64,000 nt of DNA from assembly GCA_934630375.1 (NCBI GenBank), contig CAKTVQ010000001.1:128288-192287 (forward strand), read 5' to 3'. The position numbers and the translations under genes are program-made. Position 1 is the first letter of the stretch. Each line of letters starts with the position of its first letter. Under the pieces are notes generated by a model. That model searched no databases and was not told the origin of the DNA. It worked only from the letters and a program-made list of their open reading frames with translations. This DNA comes from an uncultured Collinsella sp. (GTDB lineage: Bacteria; Actinomycetota; Coriobacteriia; Coriobacteriales; Coriobacteriaceae). Positions 34,828 through 43,051 of the stretch are shown here, one piece after another.

Positions 34828-34854
34828 TGGCGGCCTCCCTGCGGTCTTTAGTTG

Positions 34855-34896
34855 CTATTCCTCAAAATTGAAATTTTTTCAGTTTTGAGGAATAGG
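34855..34896. repeat. 43-bp hairpin repeat, copy 2
   Basis: CTATTCCTCAAAATTG..TTTTGAGGAATAG, just upstream of the ATPase gene start. Confidence 0.85.
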
Positions 34897-34940
34897 CTCT
34901 GCATCGAATATACCTCGCAAAGGATCGAGCCATCCTAATC

Positions 34941-34983
34941 CTATTCCTCAAAATCGAAAATTTTTCAGTTTTGAGGAATAGGA
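34941..34983. repeat. 43-bp hairpin repeat, copy 3
   Basis: A full copy (CCTATTCCTCAAAATCGAAA and complement). Here the pairing extends outward to TAATCC/GGATTA. Confidence 0.85.
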
Positions 34984-35079
34984 TTAGGTCAGCCGTTCTT
35001 CAGTCACGCGAAAAGCCCTCCCCGGCGCCAGGCCGAGGAGGGCTTTGTTGTCACGGCTATCTGTGCGAGCGATCCCGCG

Positions 35080-35781
35080 CTACAGCCCGCGGATGCGCAC
35101 GGCCTCGGGCGGGAACTCTTGCTCGCCGGCGTCGGTCTTGATGGTCGCGCGGCCCCAGATGTCCAGGCCCGCAAACACGCCGACCGCAAGCGGCAGGCCG
35201 TTGGGCGACACCGCCGCGACCTGACGGCCCAGCAACGGCACCATGTCGAAATACTCGCCCAGCACCGGAGCCAGCGGGCCGGCAGCGCCCTGCGGCGTGT
35301 TCGCAACGACTGCCCAGGCGTCCACGCGGGCGAGCAGGGCGGCGGTCAGTGCCTCAACCAGCGCCTCATCGGCCATATCCACGCCAAGCTCGCCTAGCGC
35401 CACACGCTCAATATCCACCGTCACCGCGGCAAACATGCCCGCGGCACCGGCGCCACCGTTGACGGCGACGCGCGCGAGCGACGTCTCAAACGCGGGCGCG
35501 CCGCACACGATATCGCTCGGCCACTGAATGCCAACCTTGCCGGCAAGCCCCAGGCCCGGCGTTGCAGCCGTGCCCGCAAGTGCGTCCATCATGCCCATCG
35601 CGGCCACAAACGGCAGACCGTGGAAGGCATGCATGTTCACATCGGGACGCACGACCAGCGAAAACGTCAGTGAAGCATCGCCCGCACTCCACGCACACCA
35701 GCCCGCGGACACGCCCTCGCGGCCCGCGTCGCGCGCGGCATCGAGCTCGGTACCGGCAGCAACAGCATTCATCTCAATCAT
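35080..35781 (-). CDS. Biotin-protein-ligase-like protein, divergent
   Basis: A 233-residue protein whose middle and end resemble the catalytic and C-terminal domains of BirA-type biotin ligases: GKVGIQWPSDIVCG (compare the usual WPND), then LPLLGRQ-like loop, GVFAGLDIWGRATI and FPPEAVRIRGL. The family's biotin/ATP loop GRGRxGRxW is not seen. At the expected place there is GWCAWSAGDASLTFSLVVRP. It may therefore be inactive, use a changed chemistry or act on lipoate. It follows the folP-folK gene without a gap and shares its operon. Confidence 0.65.
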   Translation of the reverse strand: MIEMNAVAAGTELDAARDAGREGVSAGWCAWSAGDASLTFSLVVRPDVNMHAFHGLPFVAAMGMMDALAGTAATPGLGLAGKVGIQWPSDIVCGAPAFETSLARVAVNGGAGAAGMFAAVTVDIERVALGELGVDMADEALVEALTAALLARVDAWAVVANTPQGAAGPLAPVLGEYFDMVPLLGRQVAAVSPNGLPLAVGVFAGLDIWGRATIKTDAGEQEFPPEAVRIRGL

Positions 35782-37515
35782 CTACATACGCCCCAATTCG
35801 CCCACGATATGGCCCACGCGGTCCTCGGGTTCCTTGACCTCGACGCCGTTGTATCGGAAGAACCGCGCCGGGTCGTGCATCAGATCCTCGAGCGGCACCA
35901 GCACAAAGTCGCGCTCACCGATCAGCGGATGCGGCAGGCGCAGCTTTTTGCCGCCGTGGGTCTCGCCATCCATCCACAGCAGGTCCAGGTCGATAGTGCG
36001 CGGGCCGTTGGCCTTGGCCTTTTTGGAGCGGTCGCGGCCCAGCTCGGCCTCGATCTTCATGATCTCGTCGAGCAGCACCAGCGGCGCCAGCTCGGTCTTG
36101 ATCTCGATGACGGCGTTAGCGAACGCGTCCTGGCGCGTCTCGTAGGCCGGCTCGCTCTCGTAGATGCGAGAACAGTTGGACACGCAGGTGAGCGGAATCT
36201 CGGCGATCATGTCGCGCGCGGCGCGGATGTTGTCACAGCGATGCCCCAGGTTGGAGCCCACGGCCACAAACGCACGGCGCGGCTGCGGCTTGGCGACGGC
36301 CCAGTAACCGTTCAGAAACTGCGCAAAACCCGCGGCGTCGTGCACGCGCACGATGTTGGCGCCGGCCTGGATGGCACCCAGGCACACGCCAAACGTGGCG
36401 GCATCGCGCGCGGCGGCCTCGGTCACACCCGAGACGGCACCCACAAAGCGCTTGCGCGACACGGCGCACATGAGCGGATAGCCCAGCGATGCCATCTTGG
36501 CGGTCTCGCGCTGGATGACGATGTCCTCGTTGGCCGACTTGCCAAACCCCGGGCCGGGATCGATGCAGATGCGGTCGCGCGACACGCCGGCATGGATGAG
36601 CGTGCGTGCCTGGTCGGAAAGGAAGCCCATAACACGGCGCATGATGGGCGCCGAATCGGGCAGGGTGAAGCGACGGAGCTGTGAGGTGGGCACATACGCC
36701 TCCTCGCGGCGGGCGCTACGGCGCATCATGGCGGCCAGGTGGTCATTGGGCTCCGGTGTTGCCTCGGCGGGTGCAGGCGTGGCCTCGGGCGCGGCGGCGT
36801 CAGAGGCAGGCGCGGCCTGCTCGACGACCTCCTGCTCGGCTGCGGACTCGGACGCGGGCTCCGGCTCGCCAAACGGAAGCGAGGGCTGCACCACGCCACC
36901 CGGAAGCTTGGCCTCCGCCTTGGGTTCGCCCAGCAACTTGCCGCGACGGCGGCGAGCCGGCTTCTCGGCCTCGCGCGCGGCCTCAGCAGCCGCCTCGCGC
37001 GCCTTCTCGGCAACAAACGCCGCGGCCGAGGTATCGAGCTGCACCGTCGCGTGCGTGCGGGCGGGAGCAGCGACCTCGCCGGCATGCATCACGATGACGC
37101 CGCAGGTGCTCGTCTTAACAAACTCGACCATCTTGGGGTCGGTGAAGCCCGTCACATCGTTGACGATCGAGGCGCCGCAGCGCACGGCCGCCTTGGCGAC
37201 CGCCACATGACGCGTGTCGATCGAGACGATGGCGCCCTCCTTGGCCAGTGCGCGCACCACGGGCAGCACGCGGCGGGCCTCCTCGTCGGGGTTGACCGGG
37301 GTAAAGCCGGGACGCGTGGACTCGCCGCCCACGTCGATGATGTCGGCACCGGCGTCGAGCATCGCCAAGCCGTACTCAATCGCGGCATCCGGGTCGAAGT
37401 GCTCGCCGCCATCGCTAAACGAATCGGGCGTCACGTTGAGGACGCCCATGATGCGCGGACGGTCAAAGCTGAGCTCGTACTTTCCGCACCGCCATGTCTT
37501 GCTATCGTTCGCCAT
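35782..37515 (-). CDS. Fused dihydropteroate synthase and HPPK (folP-folK)
   Basis: A 577-residue bifunctional folate enzyme. The N-terminal part is FolP, which joins pABA to the pterin: GVLNVTPDSFSDGGEHFDPD, IIDVGGESTRPGF, SIDTRHVAVAKAA and later CIDPGPGFGKS. The C-terminal part (about 410-577) is FolK, which pyrophosphorylates the pterin: AFVAVGSNLGHRCDNI and PRTIDLDLLWMDG, with HPLIGERDFVLVPL. Between roughly residues 165 and 295 FolP contains a charged, Ala/Pro/Glu-rich insertion not found in usual enzymes. I chose the ATG with AGGAGG 6 bp upstream (MANDSKTW). The biotin-ligase-like gene follows directly. Confidence 0.9.
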   Translation of the reverse strand: MANDSKTWRCGKYELSFDRPRIMGVLNVTPDSFSDGGEHFDPDAAIEYGLAMLDAGADIIDVGGESTRPGFTPVNPDEEARRVLPVVRALAKEGAIVSIDTRHVAVAKAAVRCGASIVNDVTGFTDPKMVEFVKTSTCGVIVMHAGEVAAPARTHATVQLDTSAAAFVAEKAREAAAEAAREAEKPARRRRGKLLGEPKAEAKLPGGVVQPSLPFGEPEPASESAAEQEVVEQAAPASDAAAPEATPAPAEATPEPNDHLAAMMRRSARREEAYVPTSQLRRFTLPDSAPIMRRVMGFLSDQARTLIHAGVSRDRICIDPGPGFGKSANEDIVIQRETAKMASLGYPLMCAVSRKRFVGAVSGVTEAAARDAATFGVCLGAIQAGANIVRVHDAAGFAQFLNGYWAVAKPQPRRAFVAVGSNLGHRCDNIRAARDMIAEIPLTCVSNCSRIYESEPAYETRQDAFANAVIEIKTELAPLVLLDEIMKIEAELGRDRSKKAKANGPRTIDLDLLWMDGETHGGKKLRLPHPLIGERDFVLVPLEDLMHDPARFFRYNGVEVKEPEDRVGHIVGELGRM

Positions 37516-37609
37516 GAACATCCTCCTAAAATGCCCCCGCCGCCGCGCTTGGGCGCTGGCGGCGGGGTCGCTTTGCAATCAGTCTTTCTATTGTATCCGC
37601 GCACGCGGG

Positions 37610-38362
37610 CTAGAACGCAAACGCGGCCGCGATGTCGCAAGAAATCAGCAGGTCGGCATTTGCGTCCTGATCGGTGGGCGCTAGATTGCAAATGGCCAGC
37701 GTATCGCCTGCAAAGTAGCGCGTAAGGCCCGCCGCCGGATACACCACGAGCGAGGTTCCGCCCACAATGAGGGCATCGGCCGCGGCGATGGCGGCAACGG
37801 CACCGGTCAACACATGCTCGTCGAGCGGCTCCTCGTAGAGCACCACATCGGGCTTGATGCGCCCGCCGCACGCGGGGCACACGGGCACGCCCTCGGCGTC
37901 CTCGTGCTCGCGGGCGCAGATCCACTCGGCGCTGTAGACCGTGCCACACGTCTGGCAAATGTTGCGATGGACCGAGCCGTGCAGCTCGAACACGCGCCGC
38001 GAGCCGGCCATCTGATGCAAGCCGTCGATGTTTTGCGTCACCACGGCATCGAGCTTGCCGGCGCGCTCCAGCTCGGCCAGCTTGGTGTGACAGCGGTTGG
38101 GCTTGGCGCCGAGCGCAATCATCTTGGTGCGGTAAAAATCGAAGAACTCGGCCGGGTGCGCCTCGTAAAAGCTGTGCGAGAGCATGGTCTCGGGCGGATA
38201 GGCAAACTGCTGGTGATACAGGCCGTCCACGCTGCGAAAATCGGGAATGCCGCTTGCCGTGGAAACACCAGCGCCGCCAAAGAACACCACGCGCTCGTGG
38301 GTATTGAACAGCTCCGCCAGCGCGGCGGAGGCCTGCCTGGGGTCCGATATTGCCTGCGTCAT
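37610..38362 (-). CDS. cobB: Sir2-type NAD-dependent protein deacylase
   Basis: A 250-residue sirtuin that removes acyl groups from lysines using NAD. Motifs are GGAGVSTASGIPDFRS (NAD site), TQNIDGLHQMAGS, catalytic histidine in FELHGSVH, zinc cysteines CQTCG and CPACGG, and VGGTSLVVYPAAGL. Length fits the bacterial family. It lies upstream of folP-folK on the same strand, with a 94-bp gap, so it may be separately transcribed or the first gene of the cluster. The divergent neighbour is xth. Confidence 0.93.
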   Translation of the reverse strand: MTQAISDPRQASAALAELFNTHERVVFFGGAGVSTASGIPDFRSVDGLYHQQFAYPPETMLSHSFYEAHPAEFFDFYRTKMIALGAKPNRCHTKLAELERAGKLDAVVTQNIDGLHQMAGSRRVFELHGSVHRNICQTCGTVYSAEWICAREHEDAEGVPVCPACGGRIKPDVVLYEEPLDEHVLTGAVAAIAAADALIVGGTSLVVYPAAGLTRYFAGDTLAICNLAPTDQDANADLLISCDIAAAFAF

Positions 38363-38497
38363 ATGAGTCCTCCGTCCTTGTTAGTCGGGCAGCGTTGGGC
38401 GACGTCCCAACATGCGGCCTTTAAGTCAGCATGCGCGGAGCCCACCCCGCCCCTGTTGCGCTAATCTTAAGCCTGTCAACCCCGTCGAAAGGACACC

Positions 38498-39316
38498 ATG
38501 CCTCAGACTTACACTTTCGCCTCGTGGAACGTCAACGGCCTGCGCGCCGTGCTCAAAAAGGACCCGAGCTTTATCCAGATCGCACAAGAACTCGACGTCG
38601 ATATCCTGGCGCTGCAAGAGACCAAGCTGCAAGAAGGCCAGGTCGATATTGACCTGCCCGGCTATCACCAAACCTGGAGCTACGCCGAGCGTAAAGGCTA
38701 TTCGGGCACCGCGGTCTTTAGCCGCCAGGAACCACTGCGCGTGCTGCACGCCGACGCGCTGCTACCCTACGCCGGCGAGGGTGAGGCGGCCGCACTCGTC
38801 GCCCAAGCCGTAACCGAGGGCCGCGTCTGCGCGCTCGAGTTCGGCAAGTTTTGGTTTGTCGACGTCTATACGCCCAACGCCCAAAATGAACTCGCCCGCA
38901 TCGACGTGCGCATGGCCTGGGACGATGCTTACCGCGGCTTTTTGAACGCGCTCGAGCGCGAGACCGGCAAACCCGTCGTGACCTGCGGCGACTTTAACGT
39001 GGCGCACGAGGAGATCGACCTTAAGAACCCCAAGTCCAACCGCGGCAACGCGGGCTTTTCGGACGAGGAGCGCGGCAAGTTCACCGAGCTACTCAACGCC
39101 GGCTTTACCGATACCTGGCGCACGGCAAACCCCGACGTCGAGGGCGTCTACAGCTGGTGGAGCTATCGCTTTAATGCCCGCAAGAACAACGCAGGCTGGC
39201 GCATCGACTACTTCCTGGTAAGCGACGCAATCGCCGACAACGTACGCGACACCGGTATCCGCGGCGACATCTTTGGCAGCGACCACTGCCCCGTCACCCT
39301 TACGTTGGAGCTCTAA
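38498..39316 (+). CDS. xth: Exodeoxyribonuclease III / AP endonuclease
   Basis: A 272-residue DNA repair nuclease that cuts at abasic sites and trims 3' ends. Family motifs: SWNVNGLRAVLKK, LALQETKLQEGQ (metal-binding glutamate), SGTAVFSR, VVTCGDFNVAHEEIDL, WRIDYFLVS and GSDHCPVTLTLEL with the catalytic histidine. AAAGGACACC precedes the ATG. It stands alone and is followed by a cluster of palindromic repeats. Confidence 0.95.
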   Translation: MPQTYTFASWNVNGLRAVLKKDPSFIQIAQELDVDILALQETKLQEGQVDIDLPGYHQTWSYAERKGYSGTAVFSRQEPLRVLHADALLPYAGEGEAAALVAQAVTEGRVCALEFGKFWFVDVYTPNAQNELARIDVRMAWDDAYRGFLNALERETGKPVVTCGDFNVAHEEIDLKNPKSNRGNAGFSDEERGKFTELLNAGFTDTWRTANPDVEGVYSWWSYRFNARKNNAGWRIDYFLVSDAIADNVRDTGIRGDIFGSDHCPVTLTLEL

Positions 39317-39320
39317 CTCC

Positions 39321-39360
39321 AGCTGATCCCCTGGGGACGGAGGGAAACGGATCATTTTGG
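39321..39360. repeat. GATCCGTTTTCC box, copy 4 (reverse orientation)
   Basis: Reads TGATCCCCTGGGGACGGAGG then GAAACGGATCATTTTGG, the reverse complement of the boxes near position 700 and 8600-8880, just after the xth stop codon. Confidence 0.75.
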
Positions 39361-39404
39361 CTCTCCGAGGGCTGCGATGCCCGTCATTATTAGTCGGCCT
39401 GCGC

Positions 39405-39556
39405 AAAACTATGCCGGTTTACGGGGCTGAATCGCGAACCCCCAACCATACGCAATTCCGAGATAATAAAACCGCAGGTGAACGGCTTGCTCTATTTCGA
39501 AAAAAGCCGGCATGGTCTGCCTGCGCCAATCTAGCCCCGTAAACCGGCATAGTTTT
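39405..39556. repeat. 152-bp palindromic element, family P1, copy 3
   Basis: The 24-bp inverted ends are identical to those of copy 1; the interior has diverged. Compared with copies 1 and 2 it is reversed, as shown by the GAAATGGCAC flank on the right. It sits between xth and the ECF transporter genes. Confidence 0.9.
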
Positions 39557-39603
39557 GAAATGGCACTTCGGCAGTATTGATTCCCGCCCCGACGCAACCA
39601 GCC

Positions 39604-40317
39604 CTACAGCCCGTATTTCACGACGACACGGTTAATGCGACGGCACCAAGGCTTGTACAAGGCGGCCAAAAACACGCAGGTCGCAAGGCCGTGCGTAATA
39701 TCGAACGGCACTGCCGTGGCAAGACGCGCCACGGCACCCGCCCAAGTAAGCGGCTGTACAAAACCAATGATGTCATACGCGTTGATCACGACGCCATAGA
39801 GCAGGCCCGACGCAAAGCCGTACGCCAGCAGCGCTGGCATGCGCACGGTGCCGTCGACACGGTCGAACGCACCCGCATACGCCAGCGCGCCGCCGACATA
39901 GCCAACCAGACCCCAGGCGTACATCTGCCACGGCGTCCACATGCCCTGCCCAAAAAAGAAATTGCTGGTCAGCGCCGCCAGCGCGCCAACCATAAAACCA
40001 TTGCGGCGACCAAGCGTCGCCCCCGCGATAATGGCGATGGCGCTCACGGGCTTAAAATCGGGAATGGGCCCAAACAGGATGCGCCCCGCCGCGGCCAGCG
40101 CCGCCAGCACCAGCGTGGGCATGATCTGGCGCAGGCCTGGACGTGATGTCTCATAACCCGCAAAGAACAGTGCGAGCACGAGTGCCACTACAACCAGCAT
40201 GGCAAGCGCCGCCTGCTCAATACCTGCCAGCAACGCCGCAGCCATCACGGCTGGCACCGCCAGCAGCAGCGGGATCTCCAGTTTTGCAAGCAAGCGCGAG
40301 AAACGACAGTCCGTCAT
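39604..40317 (-). CDS. ECF transporter substrate-binding S component
   Basis: A 237-residue membrane protein with about six helices. FGPIPDFKPVSAIAIIAGAT, then GRRNGFMVGALAALTSNFFF and GQGMWTPWQMYAWG are typical of ECF-type S components of the cobalamin/unknown-vitamin group. The substrate cannot be named from sequence alone. It is the last gene of an operon with a fused double ATPase and a T component. The start lies 4 bp after the ATPase stop. Confidence 0.83.
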   Translation of the reverse strand: MTDCRFSRLLAKLEIPLLLAVPAVMAAALLAGIEQAALAMLVVVALVLALFFAGYETSRPGLRQIMPTLVLAALAAAGRILFGPIPDFKPVSAIAIIAGATLGRRNGFMVGALAALTSNFFFGQGMWTPWQMYAWGLVGYVGGALAYAGAFDRVDGTVRMPALLAYGFASGLLYGVVINAYDIIGFVQPLTWAGAVARLATAVPFDITHGLATCVFLAALYKPWCRRINRVVVKYGL

Positions 40318-40321
40318 CCCA

Positions 40322-41965
40322 TCACGCCCTATAGAACACGTTGTCGGCAAAGAAGTCGGCCGGGGACTCCACGCAGGCAATCTCGCCGTCAAACATCATG
40401 GCGACGTCGTCGGCTACCTGCTCGGCAAAGTCCAGGTCGTGCGTCGCCATGACGACGGTGCCGCCAGCCTGCGCATGGTCGCGCAGGGCGCGGGCGATGA
40501 TGCGGCGGCTGGCCAGGTCCAAACCCTTGGTGGGCTCATCGAGCAATAGCAGTTCGGGGCCGATCAACAGCAGCTTTGCCAACGCAAGCAGCTGGCGCTG
40601 TCCGCCCGAGAGGTCGTAGGGGTGGCGCGTCTCCAGGCCGTCCAATCCCAGTTGCGCCGCACGCTCCCGCGCCATATCCTCGCCGTACCCGCAGGTCGAA
40701 GCCCATTCCATCAGCTCGTCGCGCACCGTCTCGGCAACCAACAACGCCTTGGGATTCTGAGGCAGCAGCGCCGCCGATGCCGCCCCACGCACCATGCGCC
40801 CACGCTGCAGCTTGGCGGTCTTCGCCAGCACCGAAAGCATTGTCGACTTGCCGCAGCCGTTACCGCCAACAACCGCATGCACCGCGCCAGCCGAAAACGA
40901 CGCATCGAGCCCGCGCAGCACCCAACCGCCCGCGCGATCGTAGCGAAACCAGCTCCCTGCCAGGGTGGTAGCCGACCCAGCGTGCATTTTTTGGAGTATT
41001 CTGCTTCCATCCGTGCGCGGGAAGGCTTCCGAGCCGTTCTTGAGCGACGTTTGCGCCACAAATTCGGACGATTTGTCCAATTCCGAACTTTTTTTCGCGC
41101 TCGATGCGTCCACGGGCGACTCCAGAGAGCCCAAACTGTCCTCACGCCTGCTGAATACTCCTGTTTTTGCACATCGGATGGCACCCCACCCCAACATGTC
41201 ATCGGAAAACAGCGATTCTCGGCGTCCCAAAGAAGCCATATCCGCCACCTCGCGCACGCGGCCGCCCTCAATCCGGTACGCACACGTCGCATACTCGAGC
41301 ATCGGCCGCGGCTGATGCGTCGCCACAACAACCGTGCAGCCCAGCTCGCGGTTCACGCGAAACAGCGCGTGCAGGAAATTCTTCTCCGCGACCGGATCAA
41401 GCTGAGACGTGGGCTCGTCGAGCAGCAGCACGCGCGGGCGTAGCGTCAGAACGGCCGCCAACGACAGCAACTGTTTGCGACCACCCGAAAGCGTGTCAGT
41501 ATCGCGGTGAAGCCAATCTTCCAGCCCAAAGAAATAGCTGGTCTCAGCTACGCGACGGCGCATCTCGTCGCGCGACGCACCCAGATTCTCTAGGCCAAAC
41601 GCCATCTCGTGCCACACGGTTTCGCACACGATCTGGTTCTCGGGATCCTGAAACACATAACCCACGCGCTCCGCCGATGCCCGCACATCCATGTCGGCAA
41701 CGTTCTCGCCCAGCACGCGCAGCTCGCCAGTGCGCTCGCCCGCCGGCGCTATCTCGGGCTTGAGCAGCGACAGCAGCGTCGACTTGCCCGAACCGGTACC
41801 GCCAACAAGCAACGCAAGCGCACCTTGGGAAACACACCAATCAAGTCCCTCGAGCACCGGTGCCTCGGCCCCGGGATAGGCAAAACTAAGGCCTCGCACC
41901 TCAATCGCTGGCGCGGGCGAGCCATATGCCACACCCGCCGCCGAGCTCCTATCAAACCGAGCCAT
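40322..41965 (-). CDS. ECF transporter ATPase, two fused ABC domains
   Basis: A 547-residue protein with two ABC ATPase domains in tandem, corresponding to EcfA and EcfA'. Walker A motifs are GGTGSGKSTLLSLL (about 55) and GGNGCGKSTMLSVL; signatures are LSGGRKQLLSLA and LSGGQRQLLALA, followed by LLLDEPTSQLD and LLLDEPTKGLD. The domains are joined by a 60-residue Ser/Lys-rich linker. Its DNA is bounded by inverted GGAGTATTC sequences (see the repeat at 40986). It would power vitamin uptake with the neighbouring S and T components. The start overlaps the T component stop by one base. Confidence 0.92.
   Translation of the reverse strand: MARFDRSSAAGVAYGSPAPAIEVRGLSFAYPGAEAPVLEGLDWCVSQGALALLVGGTGSGKSTLLSLLKPEIAPAGERTGELRVLGENVADMDVRASAERVGYVFQDPENQIVCETVWHEMAFGLENLGASRDEMRRRVAETSYFFGLEDWLHRDTDTLSGGRKQLLSLAAVLTLRPRVLLLDEPTSQLDPVAEKNFLHALFRVNRELGCTVVVATHQPRPMLEYATCAYRIEGGRVREVADMASLGRRESLFSDDMLGWGAIRCAKTGVFSRREDSLGSLESPVDASSAKKSSELDKSSEFVAQTSLKNGSEAFPRTDGSRILQKMHAGSATTLAGSWFRYDRAGGWVLRGLDASFSAGAVHAVVGGNGCGKSTMLSVLAKTAKLQRGRMVRGAASAALLPQNPKALLVAETVRDELMEWASTCGYGEDMARERAAQLGLDGLETRHPYDLSGGQRQLLALAKLLLIGPELLLLDEPTKGLDLASRRIIARALRDHAQAGGTVVMATHDLDFAEQVADDVAMMFDGEIACVESPADFFADNVFYRA
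40986..41168. repeat. Possible in-frame inserted element in the ECF ATPase gene
   Basis: Short inverted sequences (TTTTTTGGAGTATTCTGC and GCTGAATACTCCTGTTTTT) bound about 183 bp, a multiple of three. This DNA encodes the linker between the two ATPase domains, with low-complexity residues such as AKKSSELDKSSEFVAQTS. It may be a palindromic element that inserted without breaking the frame. Based only on the inverted ends and the linker position. Confidence 0.4.
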
Positions 41966-42996
41966 CAGCCAAACCTCTTCTCATCAATCGCATGCAACGC
42001 GCAAGGCAGCACCATCCAGGCAGCGTACACGACATAGCCCGGCCACGGCGCCGGCACCGAGAGCTGCGGATAAAACGAATACTGCGTCGTCGCGGTCCAC
42101 GCCACTGCCGCCGTGGCCACGCCAAACAACGCAAGCCCAACCAGCGCGGCAATGTCGCTGCGCCCCAGTCGATACCTCGCATACGTCGTACGACGCGTCG
42201 CGGCACCCCACCCGCGCGAGCGCATCGCGTCCGCACGCTCCAGCGAATCTTCCATGCCCCAGCCCATCAACACGCTCGACGCCCGCAGGCGCGAGCGCAC
42301 GGGGTCGGCCGGCGCGCGGCCCGGCACGTCAATCGCATCTTGCACCGCCAGTACCGTGCGGCCGCGGCGCAAAAACTGCGGGATAAGCCGCATGCACATC
42401 GAGATCATGAGCGCAATCACCGGTGCGGCATTGCCCAGCAGCGCGAGCACCTTGTCGTATTCGAGCATCGACGCCGCCGCCTCAAACCACAGCACGCTCG
42501 CCACAAACAACCCGCCCATGCACAGGCCGTATACCATGCTCTCCAGATACACCGCGCGCATGCCAATACGGAACAGCTCCGTCGAGCCCGAGGCGCTAAA
42601 CAGCGGATTGAGCACCGCAACGATCAAAATCACCGGCAGCTGCCAGCGGAGCGCGCCCAGCGTGCGGGCAGCCCCACGCGTCGCAAATCCATACGCCAGC
42701 CCGCCCGCAAGTGACAGCGCAATCAGTACCGGCTGCATCGAGAACATAGTGAGCCCCAGCGTCAGCACTATATAGAGTGCCGGCACAGCCGGATGCGACA
42801 TCGAGAATGCCGCGACGGGCTCGCCGCCAAACTCCTCTCGTATGTTGTCCACGGGCACCCCCGTCCCCTCGCTCAAACAACAGCTCCGCAGCACCGCCAG
42901 CGCCGCACACAAGCAGTGCAAACGCCACGCCGGCGGCGCAAGCCTCAACCGCCGCAAACCAATCGTTACGCGCTCGTCATATGCCTGCGGTATCAT
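41965..42996 (-). CDS. ECF transporter transmembrane T component
   Basis: A 343-residue membrane protein with about six helices and a long N-terminal extension. ECF T-type motifs are seen near the cytoplasmic coupling helices: ADAMRSRGWGAATRRTTYAR (the A-R-G-like motif) and SLRASSV-like sequence upstream. It connects the S component to the ATPases. The start is uncertain because no strong ribosome site is seen; I used the ATG reading MIPQAYDERV. The gene is divergent from glmU, with only about 55 bp between the two starts. Confidence 0.82.
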   Translation of the reverse strand: MIPQAYDERVTIGLRRLRLAPPAWRLHCLCAALAVLRSCCLSEGTGVPVDNIREEFGGEPVAAFSMSHPAVPALYIVLTLGLTMFSMQPVLIALSLAGGLAYGFATRGAARTLGALRWQLPVILIVAVLNPLFSASGSTELFRIGMRAVYLESMVYGLCMGGLFVASVLWFEAAASMLEYDKVLALLGNAAPVIALMISMCMRLIPQFLRRGRTVLAVQDAIDVPGRAPADPVRSRLRASSVLMGWGMEDSLERADAMRSRGWGAATRRTTYARYRLGRSDIAALVGLALFGVATAAVAWTATTQYSFYPQLSVPAPWPGYVVYAAWMVLPCALHAIDEKRFG

Positions 42997-43051
42997 ATTG
43001 CGCCGTGTATCGTTTCCAAACACACGTCTCTATAACGTAACAGGAGATCAC

